Shown piece by piece: positions 43,231 through 52,638 of a stretch of 64,000 nucleotides of DNA. The notes under the pieces were generated by a model, which was not told the origin of the DNA, made no database searches, and saw nothing but the letters and a program-made list of their open reading frames with translations. Within the stretch, counting starts at the first letter, position 1; each line of letters opens with the position of its first letter. The stretch is from G963663315 sp963665165 (GTDB lineage: Bacteria; Pseudomonadota; Gammaproteobacteria; Arenicellales; Poriferihabitantaceae): positions 1,364,001 through 1,428,000 of the forward strand of contig OY761989.1 of the NCBI GenBank assembly GCA_963665165.1, written 5' to 3'. The position numbers were made by a program, and so were the translations under genes.

Positions 43231-44544
43231 ATGAAATTCCGGATTTCTCCAACCTCCGCTCTGCAGGGCGGAATTCAGGTGGCGGGGGACAAATCCATTT
43301 CTCATCGCTCTGTCATTCTGGGAGCCATTGCCAATGGCACAACAACGGTCAGCGACATTCTTGAAGGTGAAGATGTATTGGCGACCATCGGCGCTTTCCG
43401 GAAAATGGGCGTATCCATTACCCGTCACAGTCCGGATCCGGCAGACCGTAACTATGTCATAGAAGGAGTCGGATTGTATGGCCTGGAAAAACCCGGTGAG
43501 GCGCTGGATATGGGGAATTCAGGTACTGCGTTTCGATTGCTGGGCGGTCTGCTTGCCGCACAACCGTGGACATCCGTACTGACCGGTGATGAGTATTTAC
43601 GCAATCGCCCGATGGGCAGGATTATCACGCCGTTGACCATGATGGGCGCTCAAATCGAATCCAGTGAAGGCAGGCCGCCGCTGACAATCAATCCGGCGGG
43701 GAGGTTGCATGCTATACAATACACCCCTCCGATGGCTTCCGCACAAGTGAAGTCCGCCATTCTGCTCGCCGGGTTATACGCTGACGGACAGACCACAGTC
43801 ATTGAAAACTCCCTGACCCGTGATCATACTGAAAGAATGTTGCAAGGGTTTGGTTACCCGATTCAGTCTGTTGACGATAAAATCATCCTGCATGGCGGCG
43901 GGCAATTGCAGGGCTGCGCGGTCAGTGTACCCGCTGATCTTTCCTCCGCCGCGTTTTTTATCCTCGCGGGACTGATCACAGCCGATAGTGAACTGCTTCT
44001 GAAGAAGACCGGAATCAATCCAAGCAGGAACGGGGTATTGAAAATCCTGACAGGAATGGGCGGGCGGATCGAGCTGGAAAATCAGCGTGAAATCAGCGGA
44101 GAGCCGGTGGCTGATATCCGCGTGAAAAGCTCCGGACTGGAGGGTGTGGAAATCAAGGGAGACGATGTCGCATTGTCGATTGACGAAATCCCGGTGATCG
44201 CGGTCGCCGCGGCCTGCGCCGGGAACGGAAGCAAAACCAGGATTTCGAACGCTGAAGAGTTGCGAGTCAAGGAAAGCGACCGCATCCATAGTGTTGTCCA
44301 GGGTTTGTCGGCATTGGGCATAGAGGTCATTGAGCATCCTGACGGGATGACGATCACAGGCGGAAAATTCCAGGGTGGTGAAGTGGACAGTTTTGGAGAT
44401 CATCGTATCGCAATGGCCTTTGCCATCGCCGGAACGGTGGCGAAAGATCCGGTGGTCGTTACAGATTGCGGGAATGTCGCAACCTCGTTCCCGGATTTTT
44501 ATCGAATTGCCAGACAAACCGGAGTGGACATTGCCATCTGCTGA
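43231..44544 (+). CDS. aroA: 3-phosphoshikimate 1-carboxyvinyltransferase (EPSP synthase)
   Basis: Sixth shikimate-pathway step. 437 residues. Motifs: GDKSISHRSVILG, LDMGNSGTAFRLLGGLLAAQ, YLRNRPMGRIITPL, SAQVKSAILLAGL, RDHTERMLQGFG and GDHRIAMAFAIAG. The GNSGTAFRLL and SAQVKSAILLAGL forms are closer to Pseudomonas/class II enzymes than to E. coli AroA (GNAGTAMRPL). This class often differs in glyphosate response, an inference not tested here. It overlaps cmk by 14 bases. Confidence 0.95.
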   Translation: MKFRISPTSALQGGIQVAGDKSISHRSVILGAIANGTTTVSDILEGEDVLATIGAFRKMGVSITRHSPDPADRNYVIEGVGLYGLEKPGEALDMGNSGTAFRLLGGLLAAQPWTSVLTGDEYLRNRPMGRIITPLTMMGAQIESSEGRPPLTINPAGRLHAIQYTPPMASAQVKSAILLAGLYADGQTTVIENSLTRDHTERMLQGFGYPIQSVDDKIILHGGGQLQGCAVSVPADLSSAAFFILAGLITADSELLLKKTGINPSRNGVLKILTGMGGRIELENQREISGEPVADIRVKSSGLEGVEIKGDDVALSIDEIPVIAVAAACAGNGSKTRISNAEELRVKESDRIHSVVQGLSALGIEVIEHPDGMTITGGKFQGGEVDSFGDHRIAMAFAIAGTVAKDPVVVTDCGNVATSFPDFYRIARQTGVDIAIC

Positions 44545-45220
44545 ATGCGCCGGCCCGGTTCACGTGATCGCCGTAGATGGTCCGAGCGGGTCGGGAAAGG
44601 GTACGGTTTCACTGGCTGTTGCCCGTCTGCTTGGCTACCATTACCTGGAAAGCGGCGCTGTTTATCGTGCGATCGGTCATTTGGCGCAGATAAACCGGAT
44701 CGGTATCGAAGATGTGTTCCGACTGGTTGCCCTCGCGAAAAACCTGGAAATTGAATTCACGGATGGGGCCGTCCGGATTGATGGCGAGGAAGCGGACGGT
44801 GTAATCCGGACCGAGGAGGCGGGGAAACGCGCTTCCCTGGTCGCGGCTGTTCCCGAAGTCCGGGAAACGTTGTTGACCTGGCAAAGAAACCAGGCGCGGG
44901 CTCCGGGGCTGGTTGCGGATGGAAGGGATATGGGAACCGTGGTATTCCCCCGTGCAACCTGCAAATTTTATATTACAGCCAGCGCCGAAGTGAGGGCGAA
45001 AAGACGTTTCGATCAGTTGAAAGACAAGGGCTTTGATGTTAATATTCATCAACTCATCAAAGATATTTCGGAGCGGGACGCGCGGGACGCAACCCGTACC
45101 ATATCTCCATTGAGGCCGGCAGAGGATGCCGTGCTGGTGGATACGACCGATCTGGCGATACACGAGGTGGTGTCCAGGGTCATGGAGGGAATTGGAGATC
45201 TGATACCCGGAAGACTGTAA
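44531..45220 (+). CDS. cmk: Cytidylate kinase
   Basis: Phosphorylates CMP and dCMP. About 229 residues from TTG 44531, which has CGGAG upstream and lies inside the aroA end; GTG 44564 is an alternative. P-loop GPSGSGKGT, LESGAVYRA, the RTEEAGKRASLVA region and GRDMGTVVFP typical of Cmk, closing with SERDARDATR. The aroA-cmk-rpsA-ihfB order matches many Gammaproteobacteria. A 225-base gap follows before rpsA. Confidence 0.94.
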   Translation: MPSAECAGPVHVIAVDGPSGSGKGTVSLAVARLLGYHYLESGAVYRAIGHLAQINRIGIEDVFRLVALAKNLEIEFTDGAVRIDGEEADGVIRTEEAGKRASLVAAVPEVRETLLTWQRNQARAPGLVADGRDMGTVVFPRATCKFYITASAEVRAKRRFDQLKDKGFDVNIHQLIKDISERDARDATRTISPLRPAEDAVLVDTTDLAIHEVVSRVMEGIGDLIPGRL

Positions 45221-45445
45221 ACTCACCTTATGCCGGGTGACCCTTCACAGTCAGACATTGTTGTAAATCGTGAATAATCTGGGCTTTCCAGTTTATTTGA
45301 AAATTAACTTTATCGAAACTACCTGAAGGCCCCGTTATTTTCTGGCTCTTTCGACCAATTCCATGTCGAATATCGGATACCTGCCTGGACTGCCCTGTGG
45401 TGGCCGGGGGGGATGGAAAGAGACGGGTACAGGAATCTATTTATT
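45221..45445 (+). promoter_or_regulatory. rpsA leader region
   Basis: A 225-base gap before rpsA. In E. coli the rpsA leader folds into hairpins that S1 itself uses for autorepression; here I see AT-rich patches (TTTATTTGAAAATTAACTTTATC near 45293-45315) but did not identify a clear promoter pair or conserved fold. Regulatory role is inferred from position. Confidence 0.3.
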
Positions 45446-47122
45446 ATGACTGAAAACTTTGCGGCTTTGTTGGAAGAAAGCATGGCCAGTGTTGTTATGA
45501 ACCCCGGCGAATTGATTATCGGGGATGTGGTCGAGGCAAATAACGATTATGTGATCGTCAGCGCCGGATTGAAGTCCGACGCGAAAATCAAGGCGTCAGA
45601 ATTCAAGAACGCGGCGGGTGAAATAACGGTAAAAATCGGCGATCAGGTCGAGGTTGCCCTGGAATCGGTGGAGGATGGAACCGGAAACACCAGAATGTCG
45701 CGTGAAAAGGCGATGCGTACCAGAGCCTGGGCCGGGCTGGCCAAGGCCTATGAGAATGGTGAAGTGATCACAGGCACGATTACCGAGAAAGTCAAGGGTG
45801 GGTTCACGGCCGATGTCGAGGGGTTGCGCGCATTCCTGCCCGGTTCCCTGGTTGACGTCAGGCAGGTCAAGGACGCGGACTACATGAAGGGCAAGGAACT
45901 GGATTTCAAGATTATCAAGCTGGATCAACCCCGTAACAATATTGTGGTGTCCCGGCGCGCGATCGTGGAAAATGAGTTGAATGAGGAAAGAGCGAAACTG
46001 CTCGATACTCTGGAAGAGGGGCAAATAATCAAGGGCGTTGTAAAAAACCTGACCGATTACGGCGCGTTTGTCAATCTCGGAGGACTGGATGGATTGCTGC
46101 ACATCACGGATCTGGCCTGGAAGCGGGTGAAGCATCCTTCAGAGGTATTGGCAGTTGGCGATGAGATTGAAACAAGGGTACTCAAGTTCGACAAGGAGCA
46201 GAGCCGGGTCTCACTTGGACTCAAACAATTGGGTGAAGACCCCTGGCTGGGGCTGGTGCGCCGCTATCCGGTGAATACCCGTATATTCGGCAGGGTAACC
46301 AATCTGACCGATTATGGCGCTTTTGTCGAACTCGAAGAAGGCGTGGAGGGTCTGGTGCATTTGTCTGAAATGGATTGGACGAACAAGAATATTCATCCAG
46401 GCAAGGTCTGCCATGTGGGCGATGAATGCGAGGTGATGATCCTGGACATTGATCCGGGACGCCGCCGTATATCGCTTGGAATGAAGCAATGTGTCGCCAA
46501 TCCCTGGCAGGAGTTTGCGGCAACCTACAGGAAGGGTGACTCCCTGGTCGGAAATATCCGTTCAATTACTGACTTCGGTATATTCATCGGCGTCGAAGGG
46601 GGCATTGACGGCCTGGTCCATCTTTCTGACCTTTCCTGGGATGAGCCCGGTGAGGAAGTAGTTACCCGGTACAAGAAAGGTGACGAATTGACCGTTGTCG
46701 TGCTGGCGGTGGATGCAGAGCGTGAACGCATCTCCCTGGGTCTCAAGCAGGCGACCGAAGATCCGTTTTCCGCCTTTGTCAACGCAAACAGGAAAGGCAG
46801 CACGGTTACGGGTATAGTCAGGGAAATCACAATGAAAGGGGCTGTGATTGAACTTTCCCGCAGCGTGAATGGTTATCTCAGGGCTTCTGAAATATCACGT
46901 GATCGTGTCGAAGATGCGCGCACAGTATTGAAAGAAGGGGAAAAAGTCGAGGCCAAGATTACCAGTATCGAAAGGAAAGACCGTAAACTTTCCCTATCCA
47001 TCAAGGCGCGGGAACTTGAGCTGGAAGATGAGGTGACCCAGGAATATTCGAGGGGTTCGAATGTCATCGGCGCCACCCTTGGTGACAAACTGAAAGAACA
47101 GTTGGGGAAACACTCCCTGTAG
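45446..47122 (+). CDS. rpsA: 30S ribosomal protein S1
   Basis: RNA-binding ribosomal protein that loads mRNAs with weak or structured leaders. 558 residues from ATG 45446 (product MTENFAALLEESMASV; an in-frame upstream start at 45413 is unlikely). Six S1 repeats are visible: two degenerate N-terminal ones (from GDVVEANNDYVIVSAG and GTITEKVKGGFTADVEGLRAFLPGS) and four canonical (KNLTDYGAFVNLGGLDGLLHITD, TNLTDYGAFVELEEGVEGLVHLSE, RSITDFGIFIGVEGGIDGLVHLSD, and a more divergent last). Confidence 0.96.
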   Translation: MTENFAALLEESMASVVMNPGELIIGDVVEANNDYVIVSAGLKSDAKIKASEFKNAAGEITVKIGDQVEVALESVEDGTGNTRMSREKAMRTRAWAGLAKAYENGEVITGTITEKVKGGFTADVEGLRAFLPGSLVDVRQVKDADYMKGKELDFKIIKLDQPRNNIVVSRRAIVENELNEERAKLLDTLEEGQIIKGVVKNLTDYGAFVNLGGLDGLLHITDLAWKRVKHPSEVLAVGDEIETRVLKFDKEQSRVSLGLKQLGEDPWLGLVRRYPVNTRIFGRVTNLTDYGAFVELEEGVEGLVHLSEMDWTNKNIHPGKVCHVGDECEVMILDIDPGRRRISLGMKQCVANPWQEFAATYRKGDSLVGNIRSITDFGIFIGVEGGIDGLVHLSDLSWDEPGEEVVTRYKKGDELTVVVLAVDAERERISLGLKQATEDPFSAFVNANRKGSTVTGIVREITMKGAVIELSRSVNGYLRASEISRDRVEDARTVLKEGEKVEAKITSIERKDRKLSLSIKARELELEDEVTQEYSRGSNVIGATLGDKLKEQLGKHSL

Positions 47123-47157
47123 ATATTCATTTTATTTTATCTGTGTCTGTCGATCCC

Positions 47158-47475
47158 ATGAAAGCCCGCAGGCGGTCAGCTTTGACCAAGTCGCAGTTGA
47201 TTGCACGCCTCACCGCAGATCATCGTCAATTGTCTGAAATTGACGTTGAACTGGCAGTGAACAACATTCTCAAGCGAATGACTTCGGCCCTGGCAAATGG
47301 TGAGAGAATCGAGATTCGCGGATTTGGCAGTATGACCCTGCATTACAGGCCGCCGAGAGTGGGGAGGAATCCCAAAACCGGGAACAAGGTCCAGATACCG
47401 GGAAAATACGTGCCGCATTTCAAACCCGGCCTCGGTCTGCGGAAACAGGTAAACAAGGGGAATGACGACAACTGA
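47158..47475 (+). CDS. ihfB: Integration host factor subunit beta
   Basis: DNA-bending HU/IHF-family protein. About 105 residues from ATG 47158; GTG 47143 is an alternative, and neither has a clear ribosome binding site. LTKSQLIARL start, IEIRGFGSMTLHYRPPRVGRNPKTG with the intercalating proline arm, and KYVPHFKPGLGLR. Slight N-terminal extension relative to E. coli. Follows rpsA as in E. coli and overlaps lapA. Confidence 0.94.
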   Translation: MKARRRSALTKSQLIARLTADHRQLSEIDVELAVNNILKRMTSALANGERIEIRGFGSMTLHYRPPRVGRNPKTGNKVQIPGKYVPHFKPGLGLRKQVNKGNDDN

Positions 47476-47722
47476 CATGATGAAACTTGTTTATGTCGTT
47501 GTTATTACTATTGTCCTTTTTTTCGGATTGACTTTTACCTATATGAATAGCCAGACGGTAGAGGTAAAATACCTGACGTTTCATAAAGAAACGAATCTGG
47601 CTGCCTTGCTGCTTTTTACATTGGTTACGGGCATGGTTGCCGGGTATGTCATCAGTGTCGTGTCATCCCTGAAATCCAGACGCAAGGTCAAACGCGGGGC
47701 ATCGGAACCCGGGCGGTTGTAG
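47462..47722 (+). CDS. lapA: LapA (YciS) inner-membrane protein
   Basis: 86 residues with two membrane spans (about 9-27 and 46-68) and a basic cytoplasmic tail (SLKSRRKVKRG). Matches the DUF1049/LapA family that partners LapB in controlling LPS assembly and LpxC turnover. Overlaps the ihfB end by 14 bases if the ATG at 47462 is used; ATG 47477 is the alternative. Spacing of AAGGGG to either start is imperfect. Confidence 0.88.
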   Translation: MTTTDMMKLVYVVVITIVLFFGLTFTYMNSQTVEVKYLTFHKETNLAALLLFTLVTGMVAGYVISVVSSLKSRRKVKRGASEPGRL

Positions 47723-47804
47723 TTGAAAGGCCGGACACTCCCGGATGGGTAGCCGGGTCGTCAGGCACAGTCAAACCAGGACCCTGAATTATCATTATCT
47801 GTTT

Positions 47805-48980
47805 ATGGATCCAGTCTGGTTACTCCTGCTTCTGCCACTTGCCGCCGCGGGCGGCTGGTTGATGGCCGCCCATGACAAATCCAGCCCCGCCAAATCCCGG
47901 CGAGTTCCTGACGCGTATTTCAAGGGATTGAGTTTTCTGTTGAATGAACAGCCAGACAAGGCGCTGAAAGTGTTTCTCGAGGTGGCCGAGGTTGATGATG
48001 AAACCATTGAAATGCACATGGCTCTCGGCAATCTTTTCAGACGTCGGGGAGAAATAGAGAAAGCCACACAAATACATCAGAATCTGGTTGCCCGCTCAGA
48101 CCTCGATGACAGGCTGCGCTCCATGGCGCTGTTCGAACTGGCGCAGGATTACTTCAAGGCAGGGCTGTTCGACAGGGCCGAAGACCTGTTTCGGGAACTG
48201 AACATTCTGACTGAATACCGGGAACAGGCGAGCCGGTTTCTGTTGCAGATTTATGACCAGGAAAAGGAGTGGCTACTTGCGATTAACGCCGCAAAGGAAC
48301 TGAATCGGTTTTCGGACTACGATTATTCGGAAACCATCGCCCAGTTTTATTGCGAACTGGTCGAAATCTCGATTGCCGAAGGTAATTACTCGGGCGCTGA
48401 AAATTATATCGGAGCCGCGTTTCAGCATAATCCCCGTTGTTTACGGGCGGTGATCCAGTCAGGCAGACTGGCGTCCATACGGGGAAATCATGCCAATGCC
48501 ATTGCCATCTGGCGGGGAGTCGAGTACTGGTCACCGCTTGGTTTGGGTGAGGTGGTAGGCCATATTGTAAACGGTTACCTGGCGCTTGGAGATAAAAGGT
48601 CATTACAGGAGTTTCTTGAAAAGGCAATCGAGAAAAACTCGGATCCGAGAATCATGTCGGCGCTGGTTGACCTGACCCGTAGTGACCAGGGTGAAGAAGC
48701 GGGTGAGATGAAACTGCTGGAGCTGGTACGACAGTACCCAAGTCTGCACGGAATGTATATCCTGATGAGGAACCGGGCGGAAAAAGGCAAACTGAGCCGA
48801 CAGGACAAGGACTATTCGATCGTGGCGAATCTGTTGCAGGAAGTCGTCGAGAGAAGCCGGAATTACCATTGTACGCAATGTGGGTTCCAGAGTAATTCGT
48901 TGCATTGGCAATGCCCCGGCTGCAAAGCCTGGGATGCGGCCCGGAACCGGCTGATTGATCATGCAATCGGTGGAAAGTAA
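47805..48980 (+). CDS. lapB: LPS assembly protein LapB (YciM)
   Basis: Heat-shock TPR protein that recruits FtsH to degrade LpxC and coordinates LPS synthesis with transport. About 391 residues from ATG 47805: one N-terminal membrane anchor (WLLLLLPLAAAGGWLMA), TPR repeats over residues ~40-340, and a C-terminal rubredoxin-like zinc/iron knuckle (CTQCGFQSNSLHWQCPGCKAW). Directly upstream of heptose-biosynthesis genes, consistent with an LPS locus; overlaps the next gene by 20 bases. Confidence 0.94.
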   Translation: MDPVWLLLLLPLAAAGGWLMAAHDKSSPAKSRRVPDAYFKGLSFLLNEQPDKALKVFLEVAEVDDETIEMHMALGNLFRRRGEIEKATQIHQNLVARSDLDDRLRSMALFELAQDYFKAGLFDRAEDLFRELNILTEYREQASRFLLQIYDQEKEWLLAINAAKELNRFSDYDYSETIAQFYCELVEISIAEGNYSGAENYIGAAFQHNPRCLRAVIQSGRLASIRGNHANAIAIWRGVEYWSPLGLGEVVGHIVNGYLALGDKRSLQEFLEKAIEKNSDPRIMSALVDLTRSDQGEEAGEMKLLELVRQYPSLHGMYILMRNRAEKGKLSRQDKDYSIVANLLQEVVERSRNYHCTQCGFQSNSLHWQCPGCKAWDAARNRLIDHAIGGK

Positions 48981-49926
48981 CCTGGAGAAACTGGCAACCG
49001 CCAGAGTACTGGTTGCCGGCGATGTCATGCTGGATCAATACTGGATGGGGAGTGTGGACCGAATCTCGCCCGAGGCTCCTGTGCCGATAGTGACAGTCAA
49101 CGAAACGGAGGTACGCCTGGGAGGAGCCGGAAATGTGGCGAGAAATATTGTTTCCCTGGATGGAAGCAGCACCCTGATCGGAATTATCGGTCAGGATGAC
49201 GCCGGAAGAAGTGTGACCGGACTTACCGGGCAATCGGGCATTAATGCCATATTTCAGTCTGACCCGGATTGCAAGACCACGGTCAAGCTAAGGGTCGTTT
49301 CCAAAAACCAGCAACTGTTGCGCGCGGATTTCGAGGGCAGGCCGGACAAGCGTGTTCTTGCCGGGATGCTGACGGATTTCAGGGATCATATCGGGAGCAA
49401 CGATACCGTTGTTTTATCCGATTATGGCAAAGGAGGCCTGGACGATGTCGAAGAAATGATATTGATCGCCAGGCGGGCGAACAAGCCGGTTCTGATAGAT
49501 CCCAAAGGCAACGATTATTCGAGATATCGCGGCGCCACCCTGATCACTCCCAATCTGGCGGAATTTGAATCCGTCGCCGGCAAGGTGGACAATGCCGACG
49601 ATCTGGCAGAGAAGGCGGCGGGCGTCATCGGGGACTATGATCTGGAAGCCCTGCTGGTCACGTTAAGCGATAAGGGCATGGCGCTGTTCGAACGCGGCGA
49701 AAGCCCCTTGCATATCCCCGCGAGAAGTCGGGAGGTATATGATGTCAGTGGCGCGGGGGATACGGTCATTGGCGTTATGGCGATGGTATTTGCCGCAAAC
49801 CTGGACAAGTCGGCAGGTCTTGAGATTGCCAATAGCGCAGCCGGTATTGTGATTTCAAAATTCGGCACCACTACGGCGACCCGCGCGGAATTGTTGTCCG
49901 AAATCAGGAAAGACTACCCATTATGA
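48961..49926 (+). CDS. hldA: D-glycero-beta-D-manno-heptose 7-phosphate kinase (HldE kinase domain only)
   Basis: PfkB-family kinase making heptose-1,7-bisphosphate for LPS inner core. 321 residues from ATG 48961. Motifs: GDVMLDQYWMGSVDRISPEAPVPI (RfaE1 signature), LGGAGNVARN and DVSGAGDTVIGVMAM. The protein ends at the kinase domain: the C-terminal adenylyltransferase half of bifunctional HldE is absent and must be supplied by a separate hldC elsewhere. Followed by hldD with a four-base overlap. Confidence 0.9.
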   Translation: MQSVESNLEKLATARVLVAGDVMLDQYWMGSVDRISPEAPVPIVTVNETEVRLGGAGNVARNIVSLDGSSTLIGIIGQDDAGRSVTGLTGQSGINAIFQSDPDCKTTVKLRVVSKNQQLLRADFEGRPDKRVLAGMLTDFRDHIGSNDTVVLSDYGKGGLDDVEEMILIARRANKPVLIDPKGNDYSRYRGATLITPNLAEFESVAGKVDNADDLAEKAAGVIGDYDLEALLVTLSDKGMALFERGESPLHIPARSREVYDVSGAGDTVIGVMAMVFAANLDKSAGLEIANSAAGIVISKFGTTTATRAELLSEIRKDYPL

Positions 49927-50924
49927 TTGTGGTTACAGGCGGCGCCGGTTTCATTGGCTCGAATATTGTCAGGGCGCTCAACCGGAACGGCATCGTTGAC
50001 ATATTGGTTGTGGACAATCTGTCCAATGCAGCAAAGGTGGCCAACCTGTCGAAGCTGGTAATCAGGGATTACATGGACAAGTACGAATTTCTTGGGGCCA
50101 TCCAGTCCGGCAGGTCTTTTGACAGGATCACTACGGTTTTTCACCAGGGCGCCTGTTCGGATACCATGGCGACGGACGGGAAATATGTATTGCAGAATAA
50201 CTTTACTTTCTCAAAAACGCTTTTCCATTTTTGCCAGCGGCATAAAGCGCAATTCATCTACGCGTCCTCTGCTTCGGTCTATGGAAGCGGATCAGGATTT
50301 TCCGAAGACCGGAGTAATGAATCGGCGTTGAATGTATATGCCTGGTCCAAACTTTTGTTCGACAACTACATCCGCCAGTCGGGCAACCATCCGACCAGTC
50401 CGGGAAGCCCGGAAATCTCCGGAATCCAGTGTGTCGGCCTGAGATATTTCAATGTCTATGGCCCGGGTGAATTTCATAAGGGGCGGATGGCTTCCGTTGC
50501 CTGGCATTTCAACAATCAATACCGGGAAAAACAAACGGTCAACCTGTTTGCCGGAACGGATGGTTATCGAAACGGAGAACAGCTCAGGGACTTCATCCAT
50601 GTGGATGACGTGGTTGACGTGAATCTGTATTTCATGAATCACCCCGAACTGTCCGGGATTTACAATGTCGGTACCGGACGCGCCCAGAGCTTCAACCAGG
50701 TGGCTCTGGCTGTCATCAATTTCCACAGGAACCGACAGGGTCTGGCGGCTGTCAGTCTTCAGGAAGCAGTCGATTGCGGCCGGATCCATTACGTTGCGAT
50801 GCCCGAAACACTGGTCGGCAGGTATCAGAATTTTACCGAGGCCGATCTGGTTCGCTTGCGCTCAGTGGGATATGAGGAGGATTTTGATGATATCGAAACC
50901 GGGATAAACAAATATCTGTCATGA
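49923..50924 (+). CDS. hldD: ADP-L-glycero-D-manno-heptose-6-epimerase
   Basis: Last step of ADP-heptose synthesis for LPS core. 333 residues, SDR fold: GGAGFIGSNIVRALN nucleotide motif, VVDNLSNAAKVANL, HQGACSDTMATDGKYVLQNN, ASSASVYG and catalytic Y-x3-K in YAWSK (E. coli has YGYSK), GLRYFNVYGPGEFHKGRMASV and FIHVDDVVDV. Overlaps the kinase and rfbA genes by four bases each, forming a coupled set. Confidence 0.95.
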   Translation: MIVVTGGAGFIGSNIVRALNRNGIVDILVVDNLSNAAKVANLSKLVIRDYMDKYEFLGAIQSGRSFDRITTVFHQGACSDTMATDGKYVLQNNFTFSKTLFHFCQRHKAQFIYASSASVYGSGSGFSEDRSNESALNVYAWSKLLFDNYIRQSGNHPTSPGSPEISGIQCVGLRYFNVYGPGEFHKGRMASVAWHFNNQYREKQTVNLFAGTDGYRNGEQLRDFIHVDDVVDVNLYFMNHPELSGIYNVGTGRAQSFNQVALAVINFHRNRQGLAAVSLQEAVDCGRIHYVAMPETLVGRYQNFTEADLVRLRSVGYEEDFDDIETGINKYLS

Positions 50925-51844
50925 GAGGAATCGTATTGGCGGGGGGGACAGGCTCCAGGTTGTGGCCAGCCACTTTCGCCGTTTCGAAGCAGCTTGTTCC
51001 GGTCTATGATAAACCGATGGTCTACTATCCGTTGTCCGTGTTGTTGTTATCCGGAATAAAGGATATCCTGATTATTTCAACTCCGCTGGATACGCCGGCT
51101 TACCAGAGATTGCTGGCTGACGGCGGCCAGTGGGGAATCAGCCTGTCCTACGCGGTTCAGGCAACCCCGGAAGGGATTGCTGACGCGTTTGTCATCGGTT
51201 CAGAGTTTATCGGTAACCATAGCTGCGCGTTGACGCTGGGAGATAATCTTTTTCACGGAGCGGGCCTGACAGAGATTCTGTGCAAAGCGTCTACCCTGAA
51301 AAAGGGCGCGCAAATATTTGCTTGTCGGGTTGACGATCCCTGCCGCTATGGCGTGGTGACCCTCGACAAAAACGGCAAGGCCGTTGATCTTGAGGAGAAA
51401 CCGGTGGAGCCGAAATCCGGATATGCGGTAACCGGTTTGTATTTTTATGATAATACCGTGGTGGGGAGGGCACGGTCGTTGAACCCGTCGGAACGCAATG
51501 AACTGGAAATCACCGATTTGAATCGCACCTATCTCGATGATGACGCGTTACGGGTGGAGGTATTGGGGCAGGATGTGGCCTGGCTGGATATGGGCGCCCC
51601 TGATTCGTTAATGGAGGCCGCCAGATATGTTGAAGCTCTCGTGAAAAACCAGGGGACCCGGCCAGGTTGCCCGGAGGAAATCTGTTGGAGAATGGGTCAT
51701 ATTGATGACCAACAACTTGAAAAACTGGCCGATGAATTGCAGGGTACCGGGTATGGCCGCTATCTGGCGGGATTGCCTGATCGTAAAACCGCGGCCACGG
51801 CGTCATCCGGGCCAGACGCTGTCAGGGGAAACAGGCCGCTGTGA
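50921..51844 (+). CDS. rfbA: Glucose-1-phosphate thymidylyltransferase
   Basis: Makes dTDP-glucose, entry to dTDP-rhamnose and related sugars. 307 residues: GGTGSRLWPATFAVSKQLVPVYDKPMVYYPLSVLLLSGI is the RfbA/RmlA signature, with LGDNLFHGAG and EEKPVEPKSGYAVTGLYFYD. The final ~20 residues are a low-complexity tail. rfbB, rfbC and rfbD are not alongside, so it serves a pathway encoded elsewhere. ATGA overlap with hldD. Confidence 0.93.
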   Translation: MRGIVLAGGTGSRLWPATFAVSKQLVPVYDKPMVYYPLSVLLLSGIKDILIISTPLDTPAYQRLLADGGQWGISLSYAVQATPEGIADAFVIGSEFIGNHSCALTLGDNLFHGAGLTEILCKASTLKKGAQIFACRVDDPCRYGVVTLDKNGKAVDLEEKPVEPKSGYAVTGLYFYDNTVVGRARSLNPSERNELEITDLNRTYLDDDALRVEVLGQDVAWLDMGAPDSLMEAARYVEALVKNQGTRPGCPEEICWRMGHIDDQQLEKLADELQGTGYGRYLAGLPDRKTAATASSGPDAVRGNRPL

Positions 51845-52605
51845 TGCCCTCGACCGGGACGGCGCTGGGGGTGATTGGCGGCAGCGGGTTCCAGCGGCTG
51901 GCGGATTTTACGGTCAGTGAACGCCAGCGACTCGACACACCTTACGGGAAACCGTCAGACGTCTATTCGACCGGGTTCTTCCATCGGAAGAACGTCGTTT
52001 TTTTACCGAGACATGGCGGAAACCATAGCATCCCGCCACATAAAATCAACTATCGCGCAAACCTGTTCGGATTCAGGCTGTTGGGGGTCCGGGAAATTGT
52101 TTCCCTGGCCGCAGTGGGAGGTATTTCCGGTCATTGCAGTCCCCGTTCCATCGTGATCCCGGATCAGATCATCGACTATACCTGCAACCGGGCGCATACC
52201 TGTTACGATGGGTCGGAACAGGTAAATGAGTTTATCGACAGCGCTCTGGAGCACATTGATTTCACTTGGCCGTACAGCCGTTCGATCCGAAAAAGATTGA
52301 TTCGCGCCGCAAGGTTGGCCGGGGTATCCTGCATCGATCATGGGGTATATGCAGTCACCGAAGGTCCCAGACTTGAAACTGCGGCGGAAATAAACAGGCT
52401 GGAGCGGGATGGCGCGGATATTGTTGGAATGACGGCCATGCCGGAAGCGGGGCTGGCCCGTGAATTGGGCATTGCCTATGGATCGATAGCCCTGGTGGTG
52501 AATGCCGCCGCCGGGCGGGATCCCGACGGTTTCTCGATGGAAACGATCGTCGATAATCTGTCAAGGGCTACGCTGGACGCCTTGAAAATCCTGGAACATT
52601 ACTGA
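51844..52605 (+). CDS. S-methyl-5'-thioinosine/thioadenosine phosphorylase family
   Basis: Phosphorylase of the MTAP family recycling methylthio-nucleosides from polyamine synthesis. About 253 residues from ATG 51844, overlapping the rfbA stop by one base. Motifs: GVIGGSGFQRLADF, LPRHGGNHSIPPHKINYRAN, SLAAVGGIS, VIPDQIIDYT and VYAVTEGPRLETAAEI with GMTAMPEAGLARELGIAYGSI. These resemble the Pseudomonas methylthioinosine phosphorylase more than true MTAP, but the substrate is inferred. Convergent with csiV. Confidence 0.85.
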   Translation: MPSTGTALGVIGGSGFQRLADFTVSERQRLDTPYGKPSDVYSTGFFHRKNVVFLPRHGGNHSIPPHKINYRANLFGFRLLGVREIVSLAAVGGISGHCSPRSIVIPDQIIDYTCNRAHTCYDGSEQVNEFIDSALEHIDFTWPYSRSIRKRLIRAARLAGVSCIDHGVYAVTEGPRLETAAEINRLERDGADIVGMTAMPEAGLARELGIAYGSIALVVNAAAGRDPDGFSMETIVDNLSRATLDALKILEHY

Positions 52606-52638
52606 ACGTGTCCGGATTGAACCGTTCGAGGTTTGTCA

